DNA from: Pleodorina starrii
Taxonomy: Eukaryota > Chlorophyta > Chlorophyceae > Chlamydomonadales > Volvocaceae
Assembly (NCBI GenBank): GCA_030267565.1
Contig: BRXU01000001.1
Span: 6,571,001 to 6,635,000 of the forward strand
Direction of reading: 5' to 3'
DNA: 64,000 nt
The stretch's first letter is position 1, and the number at the start of each line of letters is the position of its first letter. Made by a program: the position numbers and the translations under genes. Below, in pieces: positions 12,383 through 24,732 of this stretch. A model generated the notes under the pieces. That model was not told where the DNA came from. It saw only the letters and a program-made list of their open reading frames with translations, and searched no databases.

Positions 12383-15300
12383 ATGCGATTACTACTTCTA
12401 TTGCTGTCTGGCTACGTGCTGTGCGTATACCATGCTAGCGCGGCGCGTGTTTCATTGTACGCGAGCGAGGCGAACGATGTTCTCGACCATGGATGGGACA
12501 GCAGCTTCGAGAGCCTAGCACAGCAGCTTCAGCAGTCTGGCATCGAGGTGTCCGTTGCCAGCGAGGGCCAGCCTGACCTCTCGGCTGGCGGTCTCAGCGC
12601 TTATATCGTTCCTTCACAAACCGGGCCAGCTCATTACAGCACGGCCGAGGATATGGGTGCCGTTACCTCTTTTCTGTCTAAGGGTGGACTTGTTATTCTG
12701 CTGGACTCCAGCAGCAATCGAGCGGAGGCGCTTCGCCACTTCGTCGCAAAGGCCCTGGGATATCAGGGTGAGATGTTGCAACTGAAGGCGCGACCTCTGC
12801 GGTGTAGACCTGCCTTCGTTTTAACCACTACAATAAAAGGACTCGGATATCTTTTTCATTTCTTACCTCCAAAGGGTTATAAGTTAGGGCTGACTTCTTG
12901 CATTTGGTGTACGTCCGGGTGGTTTCGAACGTCTACCTACGTTTAATATCCCACGCTCAATTGTGCCTGCTTTGCCAGCAGGCGAGTGGTCCGTATGCCA
13001 GCAGCTAGGGACCAACGAGCTGGCATCTGTCGGTCGGCCGTCTTTGGTCTCGGCCGCGACAAGTTTTCTTCCGACCACCGTGGATGCCTGGCCGGACTCA
13101 TTGGAGGATGCCCAGACAACATCTTTCTACTCGGTATGTCGGCATCAAGATCCATCGGCAACGTCGACCCCTCTTTACGCTGTCAGCGGTGACGAGGGCA
13201 TCGCCGCTCAGGTATGTCCGCAGCCGGCGAAAGTGCATTCCTACCGCAATTTGGAGTTTCGTTGCCGTCCATTTTCTCTCGGGATAAAAAAACGTTTGGC
13301 ACGGCGTAAGACCAGAGTTTGCTCATTCCTCGTTCCCTTCCTTAATGAATACGTGTTGTGACAATCATGTATTGCTCTATTTTACCAGGCATTTGGAAAA
13401 GTCGGTGTGACGGGTGCGATTGTATGGCTGGGCTACAGTTGGCGCGATGGCCCGCAGCCCAGCTGGGGAGCTCTCCTCCGCAAGCTTATCCAGAATTTCG
13501 AGGAAGGTATGTTATGCACAATAAGTTATAGCGTAACGGCTTGGCCGCATCGGATAGTGACCCCGCCGCGCAACGAAGGTGCCGGAATATCTGGAACCCG
13601 CTGGTGGGCCCCCGCCCGCTCCTGTTATCTATCTGTCTGGTGAAAGCCCGTCCAATAAACAAAATTCCAGAAACTCAACTCGCGGGGAACAGTATGATAC
13701 TGTGATTGCAGCTGCCGCCTTATAGTCATTCATCGACGGCCAATAGGAGCTAACCAACCGCAGCCGCAACGGAAAAGTTGCCGCCGTCCCCGCGAACGCT
13801 GTGCCCCCGTATCTCCCACCCAAGGAGGTGCACGGGCATGATCCGCGACATGAGCGACATTTCCCACAACTATCCGCACATACATGTCCTCCTGCGACGC
13901 CAAACCTTCAGCCAAACCTCCGCCTCTTGGACAGCTGCTCGCAACTTGGATACAGCCTAACGCGCCGTCGGAGTATCATTTGTTTTATGAAAGCGCACAC
14001 CACAAGAACCAAGATCCACAAACACTCTAAGCAGCCCAGCGCCACGGTTTGCTCCCTTCCGGCGTGTCCTCCATAAACTTGCGCCTGCTTTCATTGCCCG
14101 GTCTGCAAAGGGCTGTTGGGGCAAGGCACCGCCACCGCCACCGCCACCGCCACCGACCCCAACAGTGCTCGCCTCCCCGCCGCTGCAACCGCCACCCGCC
14201 GCCGCCGCCGTCGCCATCACCACCGCCGCCGCTGGCTCCGCCGCTAACGCCTCTCTATCGACTCACGCACGCGCGCTCGCAGGTCTGTACATGGCGCCTC
14301 TGCACGGCAGCGACCCGGCTGACTTTGAATCATTGATGCATCATCAGGATATCAACATCGACAGCGTGCTGCAGGCCGTGACGGACGTGGCGGCTGACAC
14401 GAACGATATCGTACGGCGGTTCCTGGCGTCGGAAGCGGCCACCGGCACCTACCCGCCACCCGCGCTGCCGCCGCTGGTGCCGTCGGCGGTGCTGTCGCCG
14501 TCACCCGCGCAGCAGCCGCTGGTGCCGATGGCGGCGCTGTCGCCGTCCCCGCCAGCGTCGCCGCCGCCGCCAGCATCGCCGCCGCCGCCAGCATCGCCGC
14601 CGCCGCGAGCCCCTCCGAAGTCTCCAAGTCCGCCCAGACCGCCGCCAGTGCCGCCGAGAGCGCCCAAGGCACCTCCAAAGGCACCCAGGCTGCCGCCCGC
14701 ACCCCCCAAGGCCCCCAAGGCACCGCTCTCTCCCCGGACGCCGCTTTCGCCGAAGAGGCTGCCGCCGTCCCCGCCGTCGCCGTCGCCCCTTCCACCGCCG
14801 TCGCCGCCGCCGCCGTCGCCGCCGCCGCCGTCGCCCGCGCCGCCTTCCCCTTCACCACCATCCCCGTCCCCGCCGCCACCATCCCCGCCGCCGCCTTCCC
14901 TGTCGCCGCCGTCGCTGCCGCCGCCTCTTGATCCGCTGGCGCCTCTTATGCCCTCGGCTATTGCCATCCCGAGTGTTCCGTCGCCGCCTCACCCCAAGCG
15001 TCCACGCGCGCCGCCTCCCCCTGAGGGCAGGAAGCCGCCGCCGCCGCCGCCAGCAGCAGCCGCCACCTACTTCAAGGGCATGCTTCCGATGGGAGCTCGC
15101 GGCAAGACCAGGTAAGCGCAAGAGCTGCCGCAAACGCTGCTGTATATGTTGTCCTACGCGGTGTAACACACGATGCATCGCTTGATGTCCTAAAATGTAC
15201 TAAAACGTTCAATCCAGGGAATCCGCCCGACCGCACGCATGCGTGCGTACGGCACTCGTTGTCACCACGCTCGTGCGACCCACGTCTGGTTCATCTGGTT

Positions 15301-16616
15301 CAGCTGACCGTTGTCCGTTGACCGTTGATTGCCGACGCAGGTCCCTCGTGTGGTACGACGACTCGGATTTCAGGGATCAGCTGGCGGCCAAGGCCCCGCT
15401 GCAACTGGTGAGTGAGGGGGGGAGATACTTTCCAGGAATTACGAGATGTCGGCAACGGGCCGGCTTGGCCTCATTCCGCCTTTGCCAAGCAGCGGTCCCT
15501 AGGGCGCGAGCAGGAGTGTGGATCCCCGAAGGTCGGGGCTAGGGGGTGGGTTTCCCGGCTGCGGGTTTGGGTTGCGGGCTGCCCCTGCGGAAGGGGCGGA
15601 GCTGCCTGTCGCGATGTCGGATAAGGCGGTGGGCGGTAAAGGTGCTGTTGCGCAAAACGTGCATCTGCGTGTGACCGGACAACTTCGACAGTGTGACCAG
15701 AACCATCGCCTTGCGGGACTTGCGGGACTGATGACTGGGGTTAGGGGAGAATGGGGGCGACCTGGGCAGGGCCGGGAGGGAAGGCAAGGTAAGGGTAGCG
15801 AGCGACCTCGGACTCGAGCCGGGGTTCCGTGCAGCGCCCGCCAAAAAAGTGAGTCCCGCTTCCGCCAGCCGGCAATATTACATTCAGTTCCCACTTCCTT
15901 TCCAGCTCTACCTACATCTCCACCTCCCACTTCCATCGCCACCTCCATCTCCACCCTCTGCCGCACCTCCTCTCGACAGGTGCACCGCATGAAGGTGCCC
16001 TGCAAGACCCGCTGCGGTGCCTGCAAGCGCGCCTGGAGGGCGACCAACACCAGCCTCTCCGTCGCGTTGTTCTTCAAGGACCCCGTTCAGATCACGGGCA
16101 TTACAATCAAGCAAGTCAAGAACCCAAACATCGTCTCGGTGAGTGGTTTGGCGGTTGACAGTTGGCGGTTAGACACCAGCAAACCCACTAACCTCTCCAA
16201 GTAACTACCCCAACCGCTTCACCAACCGAATCCTTAACCGAATCTCACCATCCGAATACTGGAACGAAAATCCGCTGCAGGTCCATCTGCTCAAGTGGTC
16301 GGGCTACCCATCCGGCTTCTGGAGCGATGCCGATGTGGGAGCGCTCGTGTACAACACAACCGGCAACAGGGTGCCGTGCGGCCAGGAGATGCTGATCGAG
16401 GTGCCGCCTTTCAAATCCGGAATCAACCAGAACCCGCCCGCAAACGCCGACCCGGCAAACCTGCCCGCGTCGCTGAGGGTCGCGCAGGGCCTGTTGATCA
16501 CGACGCAGCGGCCACCCAACGCCGGAATCGGCTACGGCCCCTTCGTAGAGTATGTGCAGGTCTGGGGACGTGCGCTGTACGCGCGCAACCCGGGCGAGTA
16601 CAGGGGCGCCAAGTAA
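12383..16616 (+). CDS. Secreted hydroxyproline-rich matrix-type protein with N- and C-terminal globular domains (7 exons, 707 aa)
   Basis: Exons are 12383-12767, 12982-13211, 13389-13506, 14283-15111, 15341-15407, 15980-16138 and 16281-16616. All introns are GT-AG and phases match. Residues 1-22 form a signal peptide (MRLLLLLLSGYVLCVYHASA), so the product should enter the secretory pathway. Residues about 23-244 are globular; the pattern of a β-strand, GGLVILLD and TGAIVWLGY resembles a glutamine-amidotransferase-like or ThuA-like flavodoxin fold, but no catalytic Cys could be assigned. Residues about 290-500 are a Ser/Ala-Pro-Pro spacer typical of volvocine extracellular-matrix and cell-wall glycoproteins, where Pro is hydroxylated and glycosylated. 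Residues about 520-707 form a second globular domain with a Cys cluster (CKTRCGAC), N-glycosylation sites (NTS, NTT) and the segment VHLLKWSGYPSGFW. The shaft-between-heads layout recalls pherophorins, but the end domains do not look like pherophorin domains. Confidence 0.72.
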
Positions 16617-17070
16617 AGCTTTGTGGGCTACGAATTGGAAGTGCAATCAGTTGGATAAGGACGGGGAGGGAAAGGCGAAAAGCCGTGCGGGGGATATGCG
16701 GGGCGCGTACGCATTGGTCCCGGATGACGCAGCGTTGAATGTTGTCTATTACACCTTGCGCGCCCTAGTTTAGTTTGTTCGTTAGTTCGTTGGTTCGTTG
16801 CTTCGTTGGTGAGGCCTTGAGGCGCAGCGATGCGCGCCGTTGTGGGTCGGATCGGGTCGCGCCCCCGTTGGCCGATCGGCCAGTTCTCGAAGCAGACCGA
16901 CCCGTGGGTCAGGCTAGCTCGCTGGCGTCGCTCCTGTGAGAGGAAGCTCTAGAAGGGAGGACCGGGGAGAAGGGAGGCGTGCGGGCTGTGGGCCGCGGTG
17001 GAGGTTATGTTGATCCCGCGCCGTCACCACCGCCGCTGCCTCCGCCGCAATCGTAGCCGCGCTGGCCAGC

Positions 17071-17101
17071 GGGCGGGCGGGCGGGCGGGCGGGCGGGCGG
17101 G
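17071..17101. repeat. (GGGC)n G-rich repeat
   Basis: About seven uninterrupted GGGC units with G-quadruplex potential on the plus strand, in intergenic DNA. Confidence 0.9.
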
Positions 17102-18627
17102 GGTACTGCCGGGGATGGTGCGAGGCCGCCACGCGGTCGAAGAGCCGCATGCCTTCCATACCACGGCCTCACTCGTGTGGTCAGACGGGGGCTCCGGCGC
17201 TCTTTTTGGCTCTGCTCTTCCTGATGTTCCGAGGGTTTTGGGTAAAGGCGATATTTTGCTCATGGCTGCGGCTCGCTGAATCACTTCACTGCATAACAAT
17301 GCAATGCTGAGTTTGGGCTTGCGGTTTTGCGCAGATGTGGGTGTCCTCACTTGCCGTGCTCTGCCATGTGTCGTACCGTGGGCGTATGGCTTTGTCGCGC
17401 GCGTAAAGTTTTGCGATGCCTACAGCGGCTCATGCCCCCTGCCCGCTGCAATCGCACGTCCTGCGTTTGAGGACGATCACGGCGCCCCTGCCGCCCTTCG
17501 ATGGAGGACCTTGCGCTGTGATGGAGCCATGGGTGAGTGCCGCCCACCCGCCCAACCATCCGGATGAAAAGAGACAGAATAAGCAACGGCGAGGCCGATC
17601 TTGCAAAACCGGTTCGGCACGACATGGTGGCTCACTGGGAGAGCCTTTTGTGGCCGGTTTGAGTTTCATTTGGGGGGGTTACCGGTACTTCAAATACACA
17701 CTTGACGGTCCCTAGAACTGAGATTGTGGCCCCCCGTCTTTGTGGGTTTCTCGTGCCCTATCGGGGTGAGCTGCGACTCGCGCTTGCGTGTCTGTGTGCG
17801 TGCGTGTATGCGTGTGTGTGCTGAGGTGGTTTGGCTAGGTTCACGACTCCATACGTAAGGTTGCACGGGTGTGGGCGCTGGGCATTCCGTGTTGAGCATG
17901 GAGATCGGAGAAGCATACACCTGACACGTACACAACACCGCGGTCGCATCGATTGCCAGAGACCGCGCCACAGCGCTTGCATCCGGACTGCACGCGCGCT
18001 TACGGGGGAGGGCGTCCATGCACGTGTCCAACCCCCCAGGCACCTATCCTTTCGCTGTCGTGCCCGGGCACTGCCCACCACCTCATGTACGTGTGCCGTG
18101 CGTTGTCGGGTATTGGCGCAAGAAACGTGCATTGAATTGTGTTTGTCTGTCTGCCCGTCTGTCTGCCTTGTCTGCCTGTCTGTCTGTCATCCGGGTCTGC
18201 CCCAGAGTGATGAGTAGGCCTTCTTCTGTTGGGTTTTTGGGTTGGCCTTATGATTGACGCAGGAGAGTACTGCAGTTGTCAAACCTTAGAGCTTTCCGTT
18301 GACGTCACATCTCACATGGCGGCAGGACATTGCTTGGCAGGGGGTTGCTTTGCGGCTAGCTTGGAGCTGGATATGGGGTGGGGGGTTCAGTTACGGTGCG
18401 GCACGTTTTGTTGGGTCTTTGGGAGTTGGGTCTTTCCAGGCGTTTCCTTCTTTATACATCGGCCGGCACCGAGCGAGGGGCGCATTGGGGACGACCAAAC
18501 AAATGAACGACTAGCGGACTCGCAGGGGAGGTGTCTTCGAGGGTTTTGCTGTGCCCTCGTATGCTCTTCTGCTGCTGCGGGCCGCGCGCCGCCGCCGCCC
18601 CTCGCCGCCCGCTATGTGGTTTCCGAT

Positions 18628-18632
18628 TGTAA
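18628..18632 (+). terminator. Possible TGTAA polyadenylation signal for the matrix gene
   Basis: First TGTAA found after the stop at 16616, about 2 kb downstream. The distance makes the assignment weak. Confidence 0.25.
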
Positions 18633-19796
18633 ATTGTATCTGAGTGTTTTTGGCCGCCGAGATACTTAAAAGATGACATGTCATTTTGGTCTTTTAATTT
18701 AGGGCTGTTTAGGTGTTGCCGCTCGATTTGAGTCGAGCCCAGTCGGGCGCCTGGCGAAGGGAGCTCGCAAGGTTCGAATCGAAGGAGTGAAAACCATCTG
18801 CGAACTTGTTTCGTGGTGATCTCGCAGACGGAGGCTTGGGCCTTTGGCGATGGCAGGTTGCGATTGCCAGGTCGGTCGCTGCCGAGGGGCGATGCCGACC
18901 GGCATATCCGATTCCAGCCTAAAGCCGCAACGCGGGAGTAGACGTAAGAAGAGCCAAGGGGGGACACGGTGCACATTTCTGTTGGAGAAATCGGGTTGGG
19001 TAGTGCGGGTCTGGATAAGTCGTGTCACCGCAGTGGACCCGCCCCGGAGGATCTCATGTCTCATATCGTAGTTGTCGTCGTTACCGTGGGCTCCGAATCG
19101 TCGGAGGGTGTATGTGCGGTTGGTTCATTTCTGCGCACCCTGGCAGTGGCTTCCTCGCTGTCCGGGGGGAGCCCTATGCCCGCCGCCGTGTGTCTTATTA
19201 ACTCCTTTCTGTAACACAAACTAGTTATGGGTGCCTCGCTGCCTTGGCTTTCTGTGACAGTTCTGCCCCGCACCACCGAAACCGAAACTCGTGAGGTAGC
19301 GGGTGACAGCTCACGGCCGCCAAACGGCTGAGCGACGGTGTGCGTCGCCGACACTGCTCCGCGACCCGCCCGCTGCCGCCCGCTCCGGCGCGCCCCTGCC
19401 TTCTGATCGCTGCCGACGGACCATGCTAATGGAAGCGAAATATGTATTACAGCTATTAGTTGTCGAACGTATATTTTCGTCTATCAGCTTTCTGCTCCAC
19501 CCTGGCCCGCACCCCACCAATCTTGGCCATGTCTTACACCTCCGACAACCTGATGTCCCGCCGGTATATTGCACCGGAGCCATATATTGATGAATAGTTC
19601 CAAGCGATGCTGCCTTCGTGCATCATTCGCTCAGTTACTTCTGAATAATGATTATTGCGTTCGTACGAACGGTCAACCGGTTTCCCGGCAGCCGTCATTT
19701 TGGTTTCGTGCCCTGTCTCAATACAGGCCACAGTTGCAGTTATTTCGGTGTCATTACTTAACGAACTTTTTGTCCCTACCCACGTTTCGACGTTCA

Positions 19797-21739
19797 ATGG
19801 ACGAACGTTTCCACGAACCGGGTCCGACCGATGCCCCCGGCGCTAGGGCAGGGCTCCTTGATGTATTTCATTCGGCTCCTCGCATATGGGCGCTGCTGGG
19901 GCCGCGCGACCTGGCCTCTTTCCGCTGCTGCAACCGTCAGGCGCGCACACTTCACGATGTGGCCTGCACAACGCTGAATGTTACAATTCGCAACGGTCAG
20001 CCCCTAGGACAATGCCTCACTGCTTTAAGGGGCATCATGGAACGAGGCTGCAGGCCCCGGGAGCTTACAGTGACGGCCCATGCCCCGCTCCCTCCCCACA
20101 TGGAGTAAGCGTGAACCCGCCGCAACGCTATCGCGCGATACGGGCGTGCGTCGGCGCCTCCAACCCGCCCGAAGCAAAGCTAACCCGCAAAGCCATCGCC
20201 AGTCTCGAATGTACCTTCCTCCGTCGCGGAGTTTGCTCTGCAAACCTACCTCCAAAACCTCCTGCAACCTCGAGCACCGATACCGCCAACGCCACGCCGC
20301 CATGCCACCCCACCAGCTGGCTCCGTTGTCCGTTCGCCGACATCGCCACTGTTCCATCGCTGCATTTCCAAGCGCCCCAAGTTATTCTCCGTCTGCTGAA
20401 TCTCTCGGCGCCCTGCCGCGTTGCCGGCACCTTGCTCTCACGCCCTGTTCCCAACTTGCAACCGCTGCAGGTACGACATCCTGACGTCATGTGCGGGGGT
20501 CGCCACCCGGCTGGCCTTACTGGGAGCACACCACACGCCCCAGGCCATCCGCGGCCTTGCCGCCGCTGCGCCGCCCTCCCTGCAGCGTCTCTCGATGGAT
20601 CTGTACGACGCCGCCGCCAGCCACGCCGCCGACGAGGCGCTTCGCGCCATCGGCGGAGGCGGCCGCCTGGTCGCCCTAGAGCTGCAACTGTACGGGGGCG
20701 CTGTACTGCCGTGCGACGGGCTGCGGAGCTGTACGGCACTGACGGAGCTGCGGCTGCGGTTGAGCATGGATCGGAACCGGCACATAGGGCCCTTCCGTTA
20801 CGGACTCCAGCAGCAACAACAACAGCAAGCGGGCGGTGGCGGGCAGCGGCGACGTGGCGGCGGCGGCGGTCGCGCCGGCGGCGGTGGTGGCCGTGGCGGC
20901 AGCGGCGGCGGCGACGGCGACGGGGCCGCCGGCGGCGCCGCCACGGGCCATCGTCCCGGTGAGTGTCTTCAGGGCCCGTGCACCGGTAGCACCGGTATAG
21001 GATGGGGACAATGGGGCACCAGGGGGATCAGGGAACTCTCCAACGACCCTGCCCTAGGCATGCTGCTGCTGGGAAGCTACACGCCATGTGCTTCGCGTTC
21101 GCCGTTTGCATCTTGTTCCGTTGGCCGTTGGCCGTTGGCTGTTGGGTGGTGGCGTTTGGGTAAAGATTCATTGATCCACGTGCCCTACGATGACCTTGAG
21201 TACCGTAGCCCCAGTCCAGTCGGGTTGTCAGGCTGTGGGGGCTCCTTGAATCCTGAAGCCCTACCCCGCCCCGGACCTTTTGCCGTACATTTATGCCGTA
21301 CAGTACCACCCGCCGTCGCGGCCATCGCCTCACTGGCGCAGCTGCGCTGCCTGGAGCTGTACGGCAGCTCCATCGACCGGGTTCTGGATCCGCCGTACCG
21401 CCTGCTCGGCCTCACGGCCCTCCGAAACCTGACCCGGCTGCGGATCGACCTGCCCTACGAAACCACCGACCCATTCCGGAGCGGCATCGCCAGCGGCGGC
21501 GCCGGCGGTGACGCCGCCGAGCTGGCGGCGGCGCCAGAGGCCGGCGGCGGCGCCGGCGGCGGCGGCAGCTGGCGCTTGGAACCGACGCTGGCGGCGCTGA
21601 CGTGGCTACAGGATCTGGATCTCGGCGTGTCGTACGCTCTGCCGCCGGAGGCACTGCCGTCGCTGGCGCCGCTGACGCAGCTGACACGGCTCCGCTGCGG
21701 GTCGCTGCTCACTCCCTCTCCACAGCACAGGCAGTTGCT

Positions 21740-21778
<39 letters not shown>

Positions 21779-23678
21779 CCACCACCACCACCACCACCAC
21801 CACCACCACCACCACCACCACCAACATGCCCAACATGTTCAACAGCAACAACCACAGCCGCCGCAGCAAGAGCCACAGCCGTGGCCGTTCCTGCAGCTGC
21901 CTCTGCCCCCTTCCCTGGAGCATCTGCAGGTTGCGACGTTGCCGGCGGTTCCCGTATTGGCGGCACTATCGTCGCTGCCGCGGCTGGCGACGCTGACGCT
22001 GGCGCGCGAGGACGTGGGAACCGCCGCCGCTGCCGCCGCCGCCACCAAGACCGCCGCCGCCGCCGCCGCTGCTGTGGATCCTGATGCCGCCGCGAGTCTC
22101 GGGCGTCGCACGGCCATCGGCCTTCCAGGTTGCCGCGCCGCAGCTGGCGGCGGCGGTGGCGCCGCCGCCGCCGCCGAAGGATTAGTCGATGCGTTGGCTG
22201 ACGCCGGCGCCGGCGCCGGCGCCGCTGCCTGCAGCGCCGCGGCTCGGCCGCACAATGGGGTAGTAAGGGTGCCGTACGCGCGTAGCTCGACAGCGGCTGC
22301 CTTGCGTGGTGGTCACGATCCCGAGCGCTGCGGCTTCAGCGGCGGCGTGCCGGCCGTGCCGCCGGCGGTGGCGCTCTGCGAGCCGTTGCGGCTGACGCTG
22401 GTTGGTGAGGACTTCGCCCACGAGCACCGGCAGCTGGCGGCGGCGGGAAAGCGGGAGGAGGTGGCGGTGGCGGCGGCGCTGCTGCGGCGGCTGTTGCCGC
22501 CGGCGGCGCTGCGGCGGCTGGCGCTGCAGCCGTTTGCGCGTTCGCCGTCGGCGGTGCTGGATGGGCCTCAGGCGGGTTGGTTGGGGGAGTTGGCGCCGCT
22601 GGCGGGGGCGGTGGAGGCGGTGGAGATGGCGGCGTTTGGGTTGGAGGCCGGGGATTTGGACGAGCTGCGGACAGCGCTGCCGGGCCTCAAGGTACGGCAA
22701 CATGACATTTAAAACTGCATCCCATTGCAGTGCATGCTTATAAACCTGATTGTGTGGCAGTTGTGGCAGTTGTGGCCGTGGCAGGGGACGTGGTGCAGTG
22801 GTACGGGGTGTGGAAGGTTGGTGGAAGGGCGGGAGGCGGTGTTCCGGGGAAAGGGAACGGGAAAGGTTAAGGGAAAGGTTAAGGGAAAAGAAAAGGTGAA
22901 AGGAAAGGTTGAGGGAAAGGGAAACGGAAAGGGAAAGCGAGAAGGAAAGGGGAAACGGAAAGGGAAAGCGAGAAGGAAAGGGGAAGTGAGAGCGAAAGTG
23001 TAAGGGAAAGCGAAAGGGGAAGGGAAAGGCAGGGGGTCCCGGCGGAAAGATGGGGCTGCTAATGCTGACGCCGATCAGCCGATGCGTCTGCCGGATCTGG
23101 AAAACGTGGCTTGGGAGCCGTGTGTGTTTCGGGGGGAAGCTGAGCTGCCCACCTTGAAACCGAAACCCTGAAACAATCCCCCTCCCATTAGAATCCTAAC
23201 CCAATTCCGAATCACGTTCATCATGTGTCCACAGGTCCTGAGCTTGTACGTCTGCCGTATAGACGCTGACGATGTACGGCGCCTGCAGGACGAGCAACCC
23301 TCCCTGACCCTCCGCTTGGACGCCAGCTGCGAGTATGCCGGCGCGTCGTACGGCATGTACGGCGGATCCGTGTACGACGGCGAGTATGGCGCCGCCGGGG
23401 GCCTGATGGACGGCGGCAGTGAGGAATTTGTGGATGAGGCGGAGATCCAGGATCCAGATCTGGATCCGCAAGGGGTCTGGCCGGTGGCGGCGGAGCTCCA
23501 GCGGGCGTACGAACGCGCTTTGGATGTGACGGATGACGAGGAGGTGGAGGGGGAAGGGGAGGAGGGAGAAGGGGAGGGGGAGGAGCAGGAGGGAGAGGAG
23601 GGCGAGGGGGGCGCGGAAGGGGAGGGAGAGGGGGAGGAGGGAGAGGAGGGCGTCGGCGGTGTTCTGGCGGGCTTTTGA
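19797..23678 (+). CDS. F-box-like / leucine-rich-repeat protein, copy 1 (4 exons, 875 aa)
   Basis: Exons are 19797-20104, 20471-20958, 21304-22691 and 23235-23678, GT-AG with continuous phase (2, 1, 0). The N terminus (about residues 19-60) carries an F-box-like helical segment (LLGPRDLASFRCCNRQARTL), which in family members would recruit SKP1 and a cullin ubiquitin ligase. From about residue 105 there are irregular leucine-rich repeats, such as LAQLRCLELYGSSIDRVL and LTALRNLTRLRIDLP, that would form a substrate-binding solenoid. The LRRs are interrupted by Gly/Ala-rich inserts and by a polyGln run passing straight into polyHis (about residues 411-440, nt 21739-21824). Exon 4 ends in an acidic Glu/Gly tail. 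The gene is paralogous to the one at 51037-54639, with matching intron positions. The start was chosen because the paralog starts at the equivalent point. No TGTAA was found close downstream, so the 3' end is uncertain. Confidence 0.75.
21739..21824 (+). repeat. Coding CAG-to-CAC tract (polyGln then polyHis)
   Basis: Uninterrupted CAG triplets change directly into CAC/CAT triplets within exon 3 of the first LRR gene, giving adjacent polyGln and polyHis. It lies between two LRR segments and probably forms a flexible loop. Confidence 0.9.
22846..23035 (+). repeat. Polypurine GGGAAA-type tract in intron 3 of LRR copy 1
   Basis: Nearly pure purine sequence made of GGGAAAGG-like units on the sense strand. 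Such mirror-repeat purine tracts can form triplex (H-DNA). No coding role was seen. Confidence 0.85.
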
Positions 23679-23860
23679 CGTGCGTGGCAGTGAGGCGGGG
23701 AGGCGAGGAGGTATGGGCGGAGTCAGAATTGGAAGGCGGAAAGGAAGGAGAGAGTGGAGAGGGAGAGGAGAACAGGTAAGACTGACTGGGGAGGCTGTTT
23801 GGTTACTTTGGGTTGGGTTCGATCTTAGATACTCGTTAGACGTTTTATATGTTGCGCCAG

Positions 23861-24499
23861 CCTCGACCCACGGGCCCAGCCTCGACCCACGGGCCAAACC
23901 TCGACCCACGGGCCCAGCCTCGACCCACGGGCCCAGCCTCGACGCACGGGCCCAGCCTCGACCCATGGGCCAAACCTCGACCCACGGGCCCAGCCTCGAC
24001 CCACGGGCCCAGCCTCGACCGACGGGGTCCAGCCTCGACCCATGGGCCAAACCTCGACCCACGGGCCCAGCCTCGACCCACGGGCCCAGCCTCGACCCAC
24101 GGGCCCAGCCTCGACCCACGGGCCCAGCCTCGACCCATGGGCCCAGCCTCGACCCGTGGGCCCAGCCTCGACCCATGGGCCAAACCTCGACCCACGGGCC
24201 CAGCCTCGACCCACGGGCCCAGCCTCGACCCACGGGCCCAGCCTCGACCCACGGGCCCAGCCTCGACCCACGGGCCAAGCCTCGACCCATGGGCCCAGCC
24301 TCGACCCATGGGCCCAGCCTCGACCCATGGGCCAAACCTCGACCCACGGGCCCAGCCTCGACCCACGGGCCCAGCCTCGACCCACGGGCCCAGCCTCGAC
24401 CCACGGGCCCAGCCTCGACCCACGGGCCCAGCCTCGACCCACGGGCCCAGCCTCGACCCACGGGCCCAGCCTCGACCCATGGGCCCAGCCTCGACCCAC
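23861..24499. repeat. 19-bp minisatellite array (about 33 copies)
   Basis: Tandem copies of CCTCGACCCACGGGCCCAG, with CAC/CAT and CCAG/CAAA variants, and one 20-bp copy near 24014. The period is not a multiple of three, so the array reads open in several frames and creates long false ORFs. It shares its core with the 39-bp array at 34811-36137. Confidence 0.95.
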
Positions 24500-24727
24500 G
24501 AGGACAATCCGGCAGGCCTGCTGATGGCGTGGTGGCCGGGCTTCAAGCGCCGCCTCGCCAGCCTGGCCCACCGGCTCAACAAATCAGCACAGCAACGCGG
24601 GCAGCGGCCCGGCACCCGTGCCCTGGAGGCACTCGCAGCGGTGCAGCTGGCCCAGCAGGCAGGTGATGGTTGGTACCACTACGATGGCCTGAACGCATCT
24701 GCGTGACTGCGGGGTGTGGGGTGTTCC

Positions 24728-24732
24728 TTACA
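24728..24732 (-). terminator. Candidate TGTAA polyadenylation signal of the ABCA gene
   Basis: TTACA on the plus strand, that is TGTAA in the sense of the ABCA gene, about 750 bases beyond its stop codon. Confidence 0.45.

Larger units (their letters stand above)
16617..19796. other. Gene-free region between the matrix gene and the first LRR gene (about 3.2 kb)
   Basis: No supported coding exon was found. It contains a (GGGC)n run at 17071-17101 that could form G-quadruplex, a (TCTG)n-like run at 18143-18190, a dispersed GACCCGTGGGTC palindrome at 16899-16910 and a TACCGGTA at 17680-17687. The only clear TGTAA downstream of the matrix gene is at 18628, so the 3' UTR may be long. The last few hundred bases are probably 5' UTR and promoter of the LRR gene. 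Confidence 0.5.

Noticed and set aside
16617..19796. Additional genes suggested by open frames of up to about 180 codons
   Set aside because: No frame has a plausible start, splice sites and protein-like composition together, and most overlap on both strands as expected in GC-rich DNA.
23196..24666. 421-codon minus-strand ORF and other 250-380-codon ORFs over the 19-bp array
   Set aside because: Repeat artefacts. The minus-strand frame also overlaps exon 4 of the LRR gene.
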